DNA of 64,000 bases from CBFGRV01 sp965651265. Lineage in GTDB: Bacteria > Bacteroidota > Rhodothermia > Rhodothermales > VXPQ01. Where the stretch lies: the NCBI GenBank assembly GCA_965651265.1, contig CBFGRV010000007.1, positions 29,697 to 93,696 on the forward strand. The letters run 5' to 3'. The stretch's first letter is position 1. The number at the start of each line of letters is the position of its first letter. A model generated the notes under the pieces. It was not told where the DNA came from and ran no database searches. It saw only the letters and a program-made list of their open reading frames with translations. Shown one piece after another: positions 1 through 9,617 of the stretch. Made by a program: the position numbers and the translations under genes.

Positions 1-2
1 AT

Positions 3-443
3 CGTCATTTCGGCGATGAAGGATTTCCTATCAATGACATCGCAGACTTCATCTTCGCGACGCCGGTAATGCCGCTGCGCGGTTACGACATCAACTCTCA
101 GAACGGCTCGAACTTCGGTCTCTTCAATGCCGAGTTTCGTTTTCCGCTGGTGGCCGCCGTCCTTCCCGGCCCATTACCGGTGGTGCCGCTCTACAATCTT
201 CAGGGAACGGCTTTCCTCGATGCCGGCGCCGTATGGGGCGGAAAAGGGTTCGACCAGCGATTCAACGTGTTCACCACAAACGCGTGGGGTGAGCGCGTTT
301 TCGACGACCTTCTCGTTGGCGCCGGATTCGGGCTGAGGACCATCCTGCTTGGATACCCCGTGAGGCTCGACTTTGCCTGGCCTTACGACGGTCAGCGGTT
401 CGGCAGCCGGAGAACCTACTTCTCGCTGGGCCTCGATTTCTAG
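3..443 (+). CDS. C-terminal end of an outer-membrane beta-barrel protein (BamA/TamA-like), partial
   Basis: The reading frame is open from the window edge, so the start lies upstream. The visible 146 residues contain the RGY turn, an aromatic/hydrophobic alternation, a FLDAGAVWG strand and a terminal SLGLDF strand ending in phenylalanine. These are typical of the last strands of surface-antigen (BamA/Omp85-like) barrels, where the C-terminal aromatic residue is the BAM recognition signal. In related bacteria such barrels often follow a periplasmic WD40/TolB-like domain, but that part cannot be seen here. The protein most likely sits in the outer membrane. The precise subfamily (BamA, TamA, or a TolB-barrel fusion) cannot be decided from the fragment. 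Confidence 0.7.
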   Translation, partial: RHFGDEGFPINDIADFIFATPVMPLRGYDINSQNGSNFGLFNAEFRFPLVAAVLPGPLPVVPLYNLQGTAFLDAGAVWGGKGFDQRFNVFTTNAWGERVFDDLLVGAGFGLRTILLGYPVRLDFAWPYDGQRFGSRRTYFSLGLDF

Positions 444-609
444 CCTTTCCCCGGGCGCTCCGGACCTTCCGATCTTTTCGTTTCAGACTGCGTTATAGCG
501 TGCCCTTTGGCCTTGGTGTGCCCATTTAGCATCGGGTGCGGCAGTGGCCGGGCATTATCATCGCAATCGTCTTTCACCCCCACCCTGCGGGGCTGTCACC
601 AAGCCGGAT

Positions 610-1962
610 ATGGAGACCAACATCAAGAAAGTCAGCGACGTCGAGTACGAACTGGAGATTACGGCCACCGCGGACGATCTCGCCGACGACTTCAGGGCAG
701 CGCTTCTGAGGCAGAGGGGGCAAACAGAGATGAGGGGATTCCGACCCGGCAAGGTGCCTCTCGGCCTCGTCAAGCGGATGCACGGGCGGGCGATCGCGTA
801 TGGCATTGCCGAACAGAAGGTTCAGGAACTCTATGAAAAGGAGGTCCTCCAGAAGGATGAGTTCGAGGTCCTCGGGCAGCCAACGGTCACTGATCTGGAT
901 TATGAGATGGATGGTGACCTTCATGCCGTGATACGCTTCGGCGTTCGCCCCGAAGTCGAGCTTCAGGATCTTTCCGGTCAGAAGCTCTCGCGGCTCAAGA
1001 AGGATGTGACCGAAGAGGATGTTGACGAACAGATTGAGCGCATTCGGCTCGGGAATGCGGAGCTCGTGCCTCTTGGGGAAGGTGACAAGATCGACGACAC
1101 CGCCCACGTAGTGATCGATCTGCAGCGCATCGATGAGGCATCGAACTCACCGATCATCGGTGAGAAAGAGGAAGGCGTCGAGTTCTTCATGGATGACGAG
1201 CGCCTCCACGATGAGCTCCGCGAGGGGCTGCTGGGGAAAAAGGTCGGCGACGCCTTTCGCGTGGACCTTCCGCACGGTGATCACACCCACCGATACGAGG
1301 TCCTGATCAAGGAGGCGAAGCGTCGTGAGCTTCCCGAACTGGACGACGCCTTCGCCAAGGAGGTCACGAAGGAGCGGTTTGAGACTCTGGAAGAGCTACG
1401 CCAGGATGTTCGAAATAGCCTGGAGCAAGCCTGGGAGCGCCGCTCGCGGGAGCTGCTCGAAGGGCAAATCGTCGAGCGATTGCTCGAGCTGCATCCGATC
1501 CCGGTCCCTGATTCTGCCATAGACGTCTACCTCGACTCGTTCGTTCAGGACGTTCGACAGCGCAATGACGGATCACTTCCGCAGGGTTTCGATGTGCAGG
1601 CGTTCCGCGAGGCGAACCGCGGCGAGGCCGAGCGGCAGGCCAGGTGGATGCTGATCCGTGATGCCGTCATCGAGAAGGAAGGCCTCGAGGTTACAGAGGA
1701 AGAGCTGGATGCATACTTCGAGGAGGCCGGCGCCGACAACGACCAGATCTCGCCGGATCTGCTGCGGAGGTACTACGAGCAGATGAACATGCTGGATCGG
1801 GTCAAGCAGCAGCTTCTCAGCCGAAAGGTTTTCGACCACCTGATCGAACGGTTCGAGATCGAGGACAAGGATCTCGAGGACTATGATGAGGAGGCTCGAG
1901 CCGCACAGGAAGCGGGTTCACCGATCGCACAGTCCGAACCGTTGATCACTCCGGCCGACTGA
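610..1962 (+). CDS. tig: trigger factor, ribosome-associated chaperone and prolyl isomerase
   Basis: The 450-residue product matches trigger factor in length and layout. An N-terminal ribosome-binding domain carries the signature GFRPGKVP near residue 45, followed by a central FKBP-like segment (about residues 150-240) and a long, charged, helical C-terminal arm. It binds ribosomes near the exit tunnel and shields nascent chains. The ATG at 610 is preferred over an in-frame ATG at 544 because family members begin METNIKK-like directly before the first strand, and the extra 22 residues are proline- and cysteine-rich and unlike the family. There is no clear Shine-Dalgarno. clpP follows 104 bases downstream, the common tig-clpP order, but clpX is not next to it. 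Confidence 0.95.
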   Translation: METNIKKVSDVEYELEITATADDLADDFRAALLRQRGQTEMRGFRPGKVPLGLVKRMHGRAIAYGIAEQKVQELYEKEVLQKDEFEVLGQPTVTDLDYEMDGDLHAVIRFGVRPEVELQDLSGQKLSRLKKDVTEEDVDEQIERIRLGNAELVPLGEGDKIDDTAHVVIDLQRIDEASNSPIIGEKEEGVEFFMDDERLHDELREGLLGKKVGDAFRVDLPHGDHTHRYEVLIKEAKRRELPELDDAFAKEVTKERFETLEELRQDVRNSLEQAWERRSRELLEGQIVERLLELHPIPVPDSAIDVYLDSFVQDVRQRNDGSLPQGFDVQAFREANRGEAERQARWMLIRDAVIEKEGLEVTEEELDAYFEEAGADNDQISPDLLRRYYEQMNMLDRVKQQLLSRKVFDHLIERFEIEDKDLEDYDEEARAAQEAGSPIAQSEPLITPAD

Positions 1963-2066
1963 GACGTCGTTCGAAGGGCTCTGATTTGCGCACCGACAGC
2001 AGAGGAACCGTGTTCAAAGAGACTCGGTAGCACCCTCGCTTTTTTGGACAGAACCGGCCTCTGCAT

Positions 2067-2759
2067 ATGGTAGAAGATTTCCTGAAGTTCTCGAAGGGTT
2101 TAACCCTTCCATCCAGCATCTACAGCGGTCCATTTCAGGACCGGTCCCTCTCGGCGCTCGTGCCGATTGTGGTGGAACAGACGACGCGCGGCGAGCGGGC
2201 CTACGACATCTTCAGCCGGCTGCTGAAAGAGCGTATCGTGATCATCGGTACGCCCATCAATGACCAGATCGCCAATCTGGCGGTCGCGCAGCTGCTCTAC
2301 CTGGCCAGTGAAGACTCCGAGCGCGATGTCAACTTGTACATCAACTCGCCGGGAGGTGTCATCTACAGCGGCCTCGCCGTGTACGACACGATCCAGTGGG
2401 TAGCCTGCCCGGTCGCCACGATCTGTGTGGGTCTGGCGGCGTCGATGGGTTCGGTGCTACTGGCTGCCGGCGCGGCTGGAAAGCGTGGTGCCCTCCCGAA
2501 CTCACGCATCATGCTGCATCAGCCGCTCGGCGGAGCGCAGGGACAAGCATCAGACATCGAGATCCAGGCGAGAGAAATTCTCTGGTTGAAGTCGCGCATC
2601 TACGAAATCCTGGCCAACCATACCGGCAAGTCGAAGGAACAGATCGAGGCGGATGCTGATCGCGACTACTGGTTGAGCGCGCAGGAAGCAAAGGAGTACG
2701 GGCTGATCGACAACGTGCTCGAGCATCAGCCGCAGCGGCGAACCGAAGAGGAGTCGTGA
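2067..2759 (+). CDS. clpP: ATP-dependent Clp protease proteolytic subunit
   Basis: The 230-residue product is a canonical ClpP serine peptidase. The catalytic serine lies in GLAASMGS, the histidine in MLHQP, and the aspartate in the DADRDYW segment; INSPGG marks the oxyanion-hole region. ClpP forms the tetradecameric chamber that degrades substrates delivered by ClpX or ClpA. The N-terminus carries about 25 residues before the usual core, probably a short propeptide. It lies downstream of trigger factor in the same direction and is followed by a strong hairpin terminator at 2823-2858. No clpX is encoded nearby, so the ATPase partner must be elsewhere in the genome. No Shine-Dalgarno is evident. 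Confidence 0.96.
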   Translation: MVEDFLKFSKGLTLPSSIYSGPFQDRSLSALVPIVVEQTTRGERAYDIFSRLLKERIVIIGTPINDQIANLAVAQLLYLASEDSERDVNLYINSPGGVIYSGLAVYDTIQWVACPVATICVGLAASMGSVLLAAGAAGKRGALPNSRIMLHQPLGGAQGQASDIEIQAREILWLKSRIYEILANHTGKSKEQIEADADRDYWLSAQEAKEYGLIDNVLEHQPQRRTEEES

Positions 2760-2822
2760 ACCGAATCGACAATCGCGTTTCGGGTTATCGATAGAGCGAA
2801 ACATCGTGTCGCGACACGTAAG

Positions 2823-2858
2823 AAGGCCCTCCGCGATCCACGGAGGGCCTTTTCTTTT
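2823..2858 (+). terminator. Rho-independent terminator after clpP
   Basis: A perfect 11-bp stem (2823-2833 with 2841-2851, AAGGCCCTCCG and its complement) closes a 7-base loop and runs into TTTTCTTTT. It follows the clpP stop by about 60 bases and should end tig-clpP transcription. The A-rich left flank is short, so it may also help stop the convergent TonB gene from the other strand. Confidence 0.9.
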
Positions 2859-2923
2859 GTTCATTCTCCAGAGTCGCCGCGGCGGTCAGGGCCCGGACCG
2901 TTCGGGCTCTGGCCGTGCCACCA

Positions 2924-3592
2924 TCAGTTCAGACGGAACGTGATGGGCAACGACATCTTGACCTTGACAGGCTTGCCGCGCTGCATGCCGGGCTTGAATT
3001 TCGCTTTCTGGACGGCACTCAGCGCCACCTCGTCCAGGCCGGCACCAAGGCCGCGCACGACCTCGGCATCCTGAACGTTGCCGTTTTCGTCAACCACGAA
3101 CTGGACGATCACGCGTCCTTCCACGCCGGCCTTCTTCGCGACCTCGGGATAGACGATGTTTTTCTGGATGGCCGCGAGCCCACCGATCAATTCCGGCATT
3201 TGCTCGACGACAACAAAAATCTCCGGCTCCTCTTCCTCCTCTTCCGCGGGCGGCGGAGGAGGCGGCGATTGGGTCAGCGGCTCATCTAGATCCAGTGAAG
3301 CATCCAGGTCGAGCGCGTCCTCCTCGAGCACTTCGTCGTTCGGTACCTCTACGGGGACCGGCGGCTTGGGCGGAGGAGGCGGAGTCTCCTGCTGTTGCGT
3401 CTGCTGAATCTCCTCCATCTCGATCTGCTCCTGTTCCGGCGCGACCCAGTTGGCATCGCTCTCCGGATTCCAGTTCACCCGGAAAGCCACGATGAGTAGC
3501 GCCAGCACAAGGATGAAGCCGATTTCCATATACAGCGGATATCGCCTCCTCAGATCGGCCTTCTCGTCTTTTCTTCTCGCCATGACAATCAT
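2924..3592 (-). CDS. tonB: energy transducer TonB (stand-alone)
   Basis: The 222-residue protein has a basic cytoplasmic start, one membrane helix (about residues 22-42), two proline runs (PPPPPKPP and PPPPPP) separated by an acidic stretch, and a TonB C-terminal domain with YPEVAKKAGVEGRV and the final FKPGMQRGKPV motif. It would couple the proton motive force, through ExbB/ExbD, to TonB-dependent receptors in the outer membrane. No exbB or exbD genes are next to it. The C-terminal half resembles the second TonB at 51624-52415, including the shared EPEIFVVVE segment. Starts at 3592 or 3583 are both possible; the second has a weak AGGG upstream. Confidence 0.92.
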   Translation of the reverse strand: MIVMARRKDEKADLRRRYPLYMEIGFILVLALLIVAFRVNWNPESDANWVAPEQEQIEMEEIQQTQQQETPPPPPKPPVPVEVPNDEVLEEDALDLDASLDLDEPLTQSPPPPPPAEEEEEEPEIFVVVEQMPELIGGLAAIQKNIVYPEVAKKAGVEGRVIVQFVVDENGNVQDAEVVRGLGAGLDEVALSAVQKAKFKPGMQRGKPVKVKMSLPITFRLN

Positions 3593-3841
3593 CCCTACTA
3601 GTGACCATTTCCCTCCGAGACATGGCTCGCCGCAGAGGTCGCAGGGTAGTTCAAAAATGGGACCGGTTCGAGGGTTTCGGCAGCATACCAGAAGTTCACG
3701 AATGGTCGCCGTATTCGATGGTGGCGAAAATTGGATGGAATCGTAGAATGGGGTTTGTGTGAAGAGTTTGTATCATAAGCTCGTATACCCGCCCCCAGGG
3801 GCGGATCACCTGCCTTTTCCTTTCCACCGTCTCCCGCGACC

Positions 3842-6415
3842 ATGCTAATGGTCGGTCAGTCGATATCGCACTATCGCATTGTCGACGAACTCGGCCGCGG
3901 GGGAATGGGAGTAGTCTATCGCGCACAGGATACGCGCCTCGATCGGCCCGTCGCGCTCAAGTTTTTTCCGCGGGAGCTCCTCGGCGATCCTGATGCCGTC
4001 AAGCGGTTCGAGCGTGAAGCTCGAGCGGCGTCGGCGCTCGATCACCCCAACATCTGCACGGTATATGAAGTCGATGAGGCGGAGGATGGCCGTACGTTCA
4101 TCGCGATGGCGTGCTACGACGGTGCGACGCTGCGCGATCGCCTGAAGAACGGGCCGCTGCCGCTCGATGAGATCGTGCGGGTGGGCGCGCAGATTGCAGC
4201 CGGCCTGGCGGAAGCCCACAAGAAGGGCATCGTCCATCGCGATCTCAAACCCGCGAATATCATCATCACGGCCGACGGTGTCGTCAAAATCGTCGATTTC
4301 GGACTCGCTCTTCTGACGGGGGAGTCGCGCATTACCCAGACGGGTTTGACGGCCGGTACGCCCTCGTACATGGCGCCGGAGCAGGTGCGAGGAGACGCGG
4401 GGGATCACCGTGCGGATCTCTGGGCAATGGGCGCGCTTCTCTATGAGATGGCGACGGGCACGGCGCCCTTCACCGGCGAATACGTGCAGGCCGTCATGTA
4501 CAAGATCATTCATGAACCGCCGGATCACCTCGATCGGATCGATGAGCCGTTGCGGCAGATCGTTGCGCGCTGTCTCGAGAAGGATCCCGGAAGACGCTAC
4601 GACACGGCGGGGGAGCTTGGGCGCGATTTGCTTCTCCTCCATCCTGCCGACGCCGCCCGTCCGCCCGCGGAATTCACGCGGAGGGAACGTCAGAGGGCCG
4701 TCCGTCGCGGCGTTCCGGCAATGATTGGGGCGGTGGCCGCCCTCCTCCTCATCCTCGTGATCGGAGGATTGATCCGGCTGCCGTTTGCGACTTTTTCGGG
4801 ATGGTTTTCGGGAGGTGATGATGAGCTCGGCGAGCTCCACGTGGCCGTTCTACCTTTGCGCGTAATCGGCTCGACCGCGGAATTCGAAGCCTACGCTCGC
4901 GGCCTCGCGGAAGTAGTGACGGGCAATATCAGCCGGTTGGATCCATATTCGGAGACGTCGTTCTGGGTCGTGCCGGCCGGCGAGATCTATCGGCGCGACG
5001 TGACGAGCGCGGACGAAGCACGAAAGCTCTTTGGGGTAAGGTATGTCCTCGATGGCGCCATCCAGCATGTCGGCCCGCGTATCCGATTGACCCTCAACCT
5101 CACCGATGCTACCCGGTTGAGACAGATCGACACGTGGACGGGCGATTTTTCCGACGAGCTCCCGATGGTCGTGCAGGATGAAGCAGCCCTGCAGGCGGCT
5201 CGATTGCTCCGCATGAACATCCCGTCCGAGATTCGCGATGTGCTTCCATCGACAGGCAGTACAGACCTTGGCGCGAATGAATTCTATTTGCAAGCGAGGG
5301 GCTACCTGCAGCGGTTCGACAACGTGGACAACGTCAGGACCGCGCTTCAGCTGTTTCATCGGGCCCTGGAGGAAGATCCCGATTTCATTCTCGCTGTTGC
5401 CGGATTGGCTGAAGCGCACTGGCGGATGTATCACGCGACCAAGGACGTGGTGTTTGCCGATAGCGCGCTCATTTATGGACGCCAGGTAGAAAGCGCTCCG
5501 TCCGTACCCGACGAAGTGTACGTCTCGCTGGGGCTCGTCTACCTGGGCACAGACCGAACGCAGCCGGCTTTGAACGCCTTTGAACGGGCAATGGCCTCCA
5601 ATCCGACCGACGTAGCGGCCATGGTGGGGCGGGCCAGGGCCCTTGCGGCGGCGGGGCGGTCGGCTGAAGCGGAAGCCGCCTACCGGCAGGCGATCGAACA
5701 GAAGCCGGATTACTGGGCATCGTACCATGAGCTCGCCTTGCACTACTACCGCGCCGGCGAGCTGGAGAAGGCTGTCGAGCAGTTTCGGAAGGAAATCGAG
5801 CTGACGCCCGACAACGCCCATGCACACAGCAATCTGGGTGGCATTTTGTATTACCTCGGGAAATGGGATGAGGCCGATCGCTACTTCCGGCGCGCCATCG
5901 AATTGGGACCGAACTGGCGTGCCTACTCGAACCTGGGCACGCTTACATTCCACCGAGGTAACTTCGCGGAGGCGGCGTCGCTCTTTAGAAAGGCAATCGA
6001 TCTGGGCTCCGGGTCACACGAGGTCTGGGCATTTATGGGGATGGCGTATCAATTTTCCGACAAAGCCGATTCCGCCACGACCGCGCTCGAGCGGGCCATC
6101 GCGCTGGCAGAGAATCGCCTCGCCGTCGTTCCGGATGACCCCACCACGCTCTCTTCGATCGCGACCTACCGAGCCGTGCTCCGCCAGACCGACGAGGCGT
6201 TGTTTCTGATCAATCGAGTGAAGGATGCGGCTGAACGCGATAGATGGATCGCCTACAACGTCGGCCAGACTTATGCGATACTCCGTCGGCCCGACGAGGC
6301 ATTGCACTGGTCCCGCAAGGCCCTCGAACTGGGCCTTCCACCGATCTACGTCCACAATAACGTATGGCTTCGCGACCTTCGTGACGAGCTCCTCTCGAAT
6401 TCGCCCCGGCCTTAA
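3842..6415 (+). CDS. Ser/Thr protein kinase with transmembrane helix, TolB-like and TPR domains
   Basis: The 857-residue protein starts with a Hanks-type kinase (about residues 10-270). It has the glycine loop GRGGMGVVY, the lysine in VALKFF, the catalytic HRDLKPAN (Asp about residue 134), a DFG and the YMAPEQ element, so it should be active. A membrane helix lies at about residues 294-320. The outer part begins with a TolB/CadC-like domain (VAVLPLRV, then YVLDGAIQ) and continues with about ten TPR units. This kinase-TolB-TPR architecture is frequent in Acidobacteria, Rhodothermota and related groups and probably senses a periplasmic or protein partner. The second ATG at 3848 is an alternative start. 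It stands alone, with no phosphatase nearby. Confidence 0.93.
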   Translation: MLMVGQSISHYRIVDELGRGGMGVVYRAQDTRLDRPVALKFFPRELLGDPDAVKRFEREARAASALDHPNICTVYEVDEAEDGRTFIAMACYDGATLRDRLKNGPLPLDEIVRVGAQIAAGLAEAHKKGIVHRDLKPANIIITADGVVKIVDFGLALLTGESRITQTGLTAGTPSYMAPEQVRGDAGDHRADLWAMGALLYEMATGTAPFTGEYVQAVMYKIIHEPPDHLDRIDEPLRQIVARCLEKDPGRRYDTAGELGRDLLLLHPADAARPPAEFTRRERQRAVRRGVPAMIGAVAALLLILVIGGLIRLPFATFSGWFSGGDDELGELHVAVLPLRVIGSTAEFEAYARGLAEVVTGNISRLDPYSETSFWVVPAGEIYRRDVTSADEARKLFGVRYVLDGAIQHVGPRIRLTLNLTDATRLRQIDTWTGDFSDELPMVVQDEAALQAARLLRMNIPSEIRDVLPSTGSTDLGANEFYLQARGYLQRFDNVDNVRTALQLFHRALEEDPDFILAVAGLAEAHWRMYHATKDVVFADSALIYGRQVESAPSVPDEVYVSLGLVYLGTDRTQPALNAFERAMASNPTDVAAMVGRARALAAAGRSAEAEAAYRQAIEQKPDYWASYHELALHYYRAGELEKAVEQFRKEIELTPDNAHAHSNLGGILYYLGKWDEADRYFRRAIELGPNWRAYSNLGTLTFHRGNFAEAASLFRKAIDLGSGSHEVWAFMGMAYQFSDKADSATTALERAIALAENRLAVVPDDPTTLSSIATYRAVLRQTDEALFLINRVKDAAERDRWIAYNVGQTYAILRRPDEALHWSRKALELGLPPIYVHNNVWLRDLRDELLSNSPRP

Positions 6416-6453
6416 GCATTTTTCTCACCCAACCATCTATCTCAAAGCCGACC

Positions 6454-6879
6454 ATGGAAGACTCTTCTACGATTATCCAGAAGGTGCTACAAACCTTAGA
6501 GACCTTCACTATCAAACTACTAAGAATTTCTAAGTCAGACGGTCATTACATGGTGCATCCGTTTAGTCTCAAACACAAGTCGAATCGGCTTATGATGATC
6601 CATAATTCGACATCGGATGACATCGTTATCAACTTCTTGAGTGATAACAACCATGAAGGCCCATTCGGCTCTTCAAGAATAGACCTTGAAAGCGGTGAAA
6701 TTAATTTCTTTATGATTCGGCGCCATTCGAAGGAGACGAAATATACTCTTATCATTAAGAACGCGAACGAATCAGAAGAGGAGCCGGCTTCGGCACCGAC
6801 GCAGGGGGATGGCGGGGAGTACGGTGGGCAAGTGCGGATGATGTTGAGGAAAACCAATCCGGAAATGATCATCGACTGA
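6454..6879 (+). CDS. hypothetical protein, AT-rich orphan
   Basis: I do not recognise this 141-residue protein. It has no signal peptide or membrane helix. The middle (about residues 40-100) alternates short hydrophobic stretches with polar turns, which suggests a small beta-sandwich, and the tail (about 105-125) is acidic and low in complexity. Its codon use differs sharply from both neighbours: the first 330 bases use many A/T-ending codons and are visibly AT-richer than the roughly 60 % GC surroundings. It starts 38 bases after the kinase stop, on the same strand, and could be co-transcribed with it. The composition suggests recent acquisition. Confidence that it is a gene rests mainly on length and the clean open frame. 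Confidence 0.55.
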   Translation: MEDSSTIIQKVLQTLETFTIKLLRISKSDGHYMVHPFSLKHKSNRLMMIHNSTSDDIVINFLSDNNHEGPFGSSRIDLESGEINFFMIRRHSKETKYTLIIKNANESEEEPASAPTQGDGGEYGGQVRMMLRKTNPEMIID

Positions 6880-7003
6880 GGCGCTCCGGCACTGCCGCCA
6901 CCCCGGGCTGGGAACGCCGGGCGCGTTTCATATATTGGCGCACGCCGCACAGGTACATCCTGACCTGGTGGCGTAGTTGCGATCTGCAGCCTTCGTGATC
7001 GAT

Positions 7004-8188
7004 ATGATGTATCGCGTATCCGACACCATCCCTGCCGTTGGTCTCACCTTTGCCCTCCTCCTTTCCGGCTGTGGCCCGAGGGTGCATCCGAACCAGAGCG
7101 GGTTCGTGACAAAGCTGGGTGATGACACCCTCGCCGTCGAATCCTTTCGGCTTACGGATAGCGGTATGGAGGCGCAAGTCGCCCTTCGAAGCCCGATTAC
7201 GACGGTTCAACGGTACGACCTCCAACTCGACGAAGATGGGCGGCTTGTGGCCTACACGGCAGAGATTCGAAGCGGCGATGCACCGCCCGATGCGGATCCT
7301 CGCCGCCGTGAAGTCGCCGCGCTGAAGGGCGACAGCCTCGAAATCACTGTCACCGAAAACGGTGAAACCGAGGTCCGCGTCCTTCCGGCCGGCCAAGATG
7401 CCCTTCCGTTCATCGACATGGTCCACTGGCCATTCGAGCTCATGTTGACCCGGGCGCGGGCGGCCGGCGCGGATTCTACCTCTCAGCCCCTGTTCACGCC
7501 ACGAGGATCGATGGAATTCGCCGTCGCGGACCTCGCGCCCGACAGCATGACCGTGACTCATCCGTTCCGAGGTACCATGATGGTGGATGTGGACCCGGAA
7601 GGACGGCTCCTCCGTCTGGATGCCGCACACACCACGCGTAAGCTGGTCGTCGAGCGCGTGGACGACGTGGACATCGAGGGCGTGGCGGCCAGGTTCGTTC
7701 AGCTCGAAGCGGAGGGCCGCGCCTTCGGCCCGCTTTCCGGCCGTGGCGAAACCATGGCGACCGTCGACGGCGCCATGATCCGGGTCGATTTCGGCAGGCC
7801 GTCGAAGCGCGGTCGAGAGATCTGGGGCGCCCTGGTGCCGTACGGCGAAGTGTGGCGCACCGGCGCCAATCGGGCCACGCACGTGGAGACCGATCGACCA
7901 CTTCGCGTCGGCAACGTGGATGTGCCGGCCGGCACCTTCACCCTCTACTCCATCCCCGAGGCCGACGGTGGCGTGCTCATCATCAACCAGCAGACGGGAC
8001 AAGGGGGCACGACATACGATGAGGATATGGATTTCGGACGCGTCCCCATGCAACGTTCGGAATTGAGCGAGTCGGTCGAGGACTTCACTATCGAGATCGA
8101 GGACACCCCGGAAGGTGGCGCCATACACCTGATCTGGGACCGCAGCCGCTTTACCGTTCCGTTCACCGTGCGGTCGGAGGCCGGCTAG
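7004..8188 (+). CDS. DUF2911 domain lipoprotein
   Basis: The 394-residue protein begins with a lipoprotein signal (hydrophobic stretch ending LLLSGC), so it is probably anchored in the membrane on the periplasmic side. The last 145 residues match the DUF2911 family: VRVDFGRP-like strand, then SKRGREIWG, YGEVWRTGAN and the FTLYSIP segment. DUF2911 proteins are common in Bacteroidota and have no established biochemical role. The N-terminal 200 residues look like an unrelated beta-rich domain. An ATG pair at 7004/7007 is preferred to a TTG at 6977 because it places the hydrophobic signal correctly. The barrel gene at 8202 follows after 13 bases, so the two probably form one operon. Confidence 0.85.
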   Translation: MMYRVSDTIPAVGLTFALLLSGCGPRVHPNQSGFVTKLGDDTLAVESFRLTDSGMEAQVALRSPITTVQRYDLQLDEDGRLVAYTAEIRSGDAPPDADPRRREVAALKGDSLEITVTENGETEVRVLPAGQDALPFIDMVHWPFELMLTRARAAGADSTSQPLFTPRGSMEFAVADLAPDSMTVTHPFRGTMMVDVDPEGRLLRLDAAHTTRKLVVERVDDVDIEGVAARFVQLEAEGRAFGPLSGRGETMATVDGAMIRVDFGRPSKRGREIWGALVPYGEVWRTGANRATHVETDRPLRVGNVDVPAGTFTLYSIPEADGGVLIINQQTGQGGTTYDEDMDFGRVPMQRSELSESVEDFTIEIEDTPEGGAIHLIWDRSRFTVPFTVRSEAG

Positions 8189-8201
8189 CGGGCGTCAGGT
8201 C

Positions 8202-9617
8202 GTGTATCACTCTCGGCTGAAACTAGGGAAGTGGCTCCTGCTTGTCGCCTGGCTAGGAGGAGTAGTCGCGGACGCGCGCGCGCAGGCGATCGAAGAACTT
8301 CCGAAACCGATGGCGGACTGGCGCTCGGCGTCACTGGTCGGATGGCATAAGAACGTGCGCGTAGCGACTCTCGATCGATGGCACGCGTTCGGAGGACTCT
8401 TTTTTGATCGTGGGATTTTCCGCCGATTCACCCCGGGCATGGACCACGAGTACGATATGGATGTGCTCACATATGGTTTTACGCCCGCGGAGGACCGCCA
8501 GTGGTACACACGAGACCACGCGATCCGATCGTACCTGGGAAGCATCCACCGATCGCGATTTGCGACGAAAACGGAGGCACGGCACCGGATCGAGCTAGGC
8601 TCAAACGGTAAACTCCAGGTAGATGCCCTCCAGCAGGAAGATCTCACCGCTCAGCGCTTCTTTGTAGAAATCGGATACGCGCACGCCTTCTCGGATCGAC
8701 ACACGGGCGGGTTTAGCCAGACCATCGCTGCCTACAAGCCGGATCTCGATTTCACGCTCTTCTACAATTACCGGGCGCCACAGATTGGCCGGATCGACCT
8801 CCAGCTCGTATTTCTCGACGTGGCGAACAACTTCATCTTCGACGTGCTCGGTACTGATCCAGTTCTAGAGGATACGGTCCGGAGTTATGACAAGCGGCCG
8901 TTACTCTTTGACGTATACTGGCGCTCGACGACGACCAGCCGGCTGCGGTGGGAGGTAGTTGCAGGCATCCAGCGGCCGGTCTCCGCGCGGGTGTTCACGC
9001 AACGCTCGTCCGATCTGGAATTCCGATGGCGCGAACGGCTGCACTACGGCGGCTTCTTGCTGGAGTACGACCATCCGATCGGGACGGTAGGATTGTATGT
9101 GACCGAGACCTCGAGTGCGATTGCCCGACGGGCGACGATGACAGGCACGAGTTACGAGTCCGCGCAGAGCAGTCGGACGGCAACGCTGTACGCGCTGGCG
9201 CCGATCTGGCGCCTCCAGGCATCTCTGTGGCTGAGGGCGGAGCGATATCGCGACCGGCAAACAGGCGACAACTTCGATGCGGCCAGTATTCATTCGGAGA
9301 TGGATTATCTCGAGAGGCGCCTGACCTTGCAGGCACGGCTCGCGTACGTACCCGAGCAAGGCTTCCGGGTAGGCCTGGAGTATCTGGTGGATAGCCGCTT
9401 ATTCCACCGGGACTCCCACCTCATCAACGAATACCTTCAATTCCTGCCGTGGACGCCGAATGGACGTCTTTCGGCGCACCTGGGATACCAATTCAACCCG
9501 TGGATGTACGTGGTCGTTGGAGCGGGCTACGATCTGAGCGGAGATCCCTTCTACTCCGACGATCGCGGCCCGGTACGTTACGATGGCGGTTTCGGCCGTC
9601 TTTCGATTAGTTGGTAG
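8202..9617 (+). CDS. predicted outer-membrane beta-barrel protein
   Basis: The 471-residue product has a signal peptide ending near ADARAQA, then many alternating aromatic/polar strands (for example LDFTLFYNYR, RLRWEVVAG), and ends in GRLSISW with an aromatic last residue, as outer-membrane barrels do. The middle resembles the barrel half of DUF5916-like proteins, but the N-terminal carbohydrate-binding-like half of that family is shorter here, so I would not name the family. The start is a GTG 13 bases after the DUF2911 lipoprotein stop, which suggests translational linkage. The last 11 bases overlap the end of the convergent lipoprotein gene at 9607. Confidence 0.75.
   Translation: MYHSRLKLGKWLLLVAWLGGVVADARAQAIEELPKPMADWRSASLVGWHKNVRVATLDRWHAFGGLFFDRGIFRRFTPGMDHEYDMDVLTYGFTPAEDRQWYTRDHAIRSYLGSIHRSRFATKTEARHRIELGSNGKLQVDALQQEDLTAQRFFVEIGYAHAFSDRHTGGFSQTIAAYKPDLDFTLFYNYRAPQIGRIDLQLVFLDVANNFIFDVLGTDPVLEDTVRSYDKRPLLFDVYWRSTTTSRLRWEVVAGIQRPVSARVFTQRSSDLEFRWRERLHYGGFLLEYDHPIGTVGLYVTETSSAIARRATMTGTSYESAQSSRTATLYALAPIWRLQASLWLRAERYRDRQTGDNFDAASIHSEMDYLERRLTLQARLAYVPEQGFRVGLEYLVDSRLFHRDSHLINEYLQFLPWTPNGRLSAHLGYQFNPWMYVVVGAGYDLSGDPFYSDDRGPVRYDGGFGRLSISW

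Noticed and set aside
2915..3289. Plus-strand open frame opposite tonB
   Set aside because: Shadow of the proline- and glutamate-rich TonB coding region.
4850..5953. Long open frame (367 codons) on the minus strand inside the kinase gene
   Set aside because: It is a shadow of the TPR coding region; the plus-strand protein has strong motifs and codon pattern.
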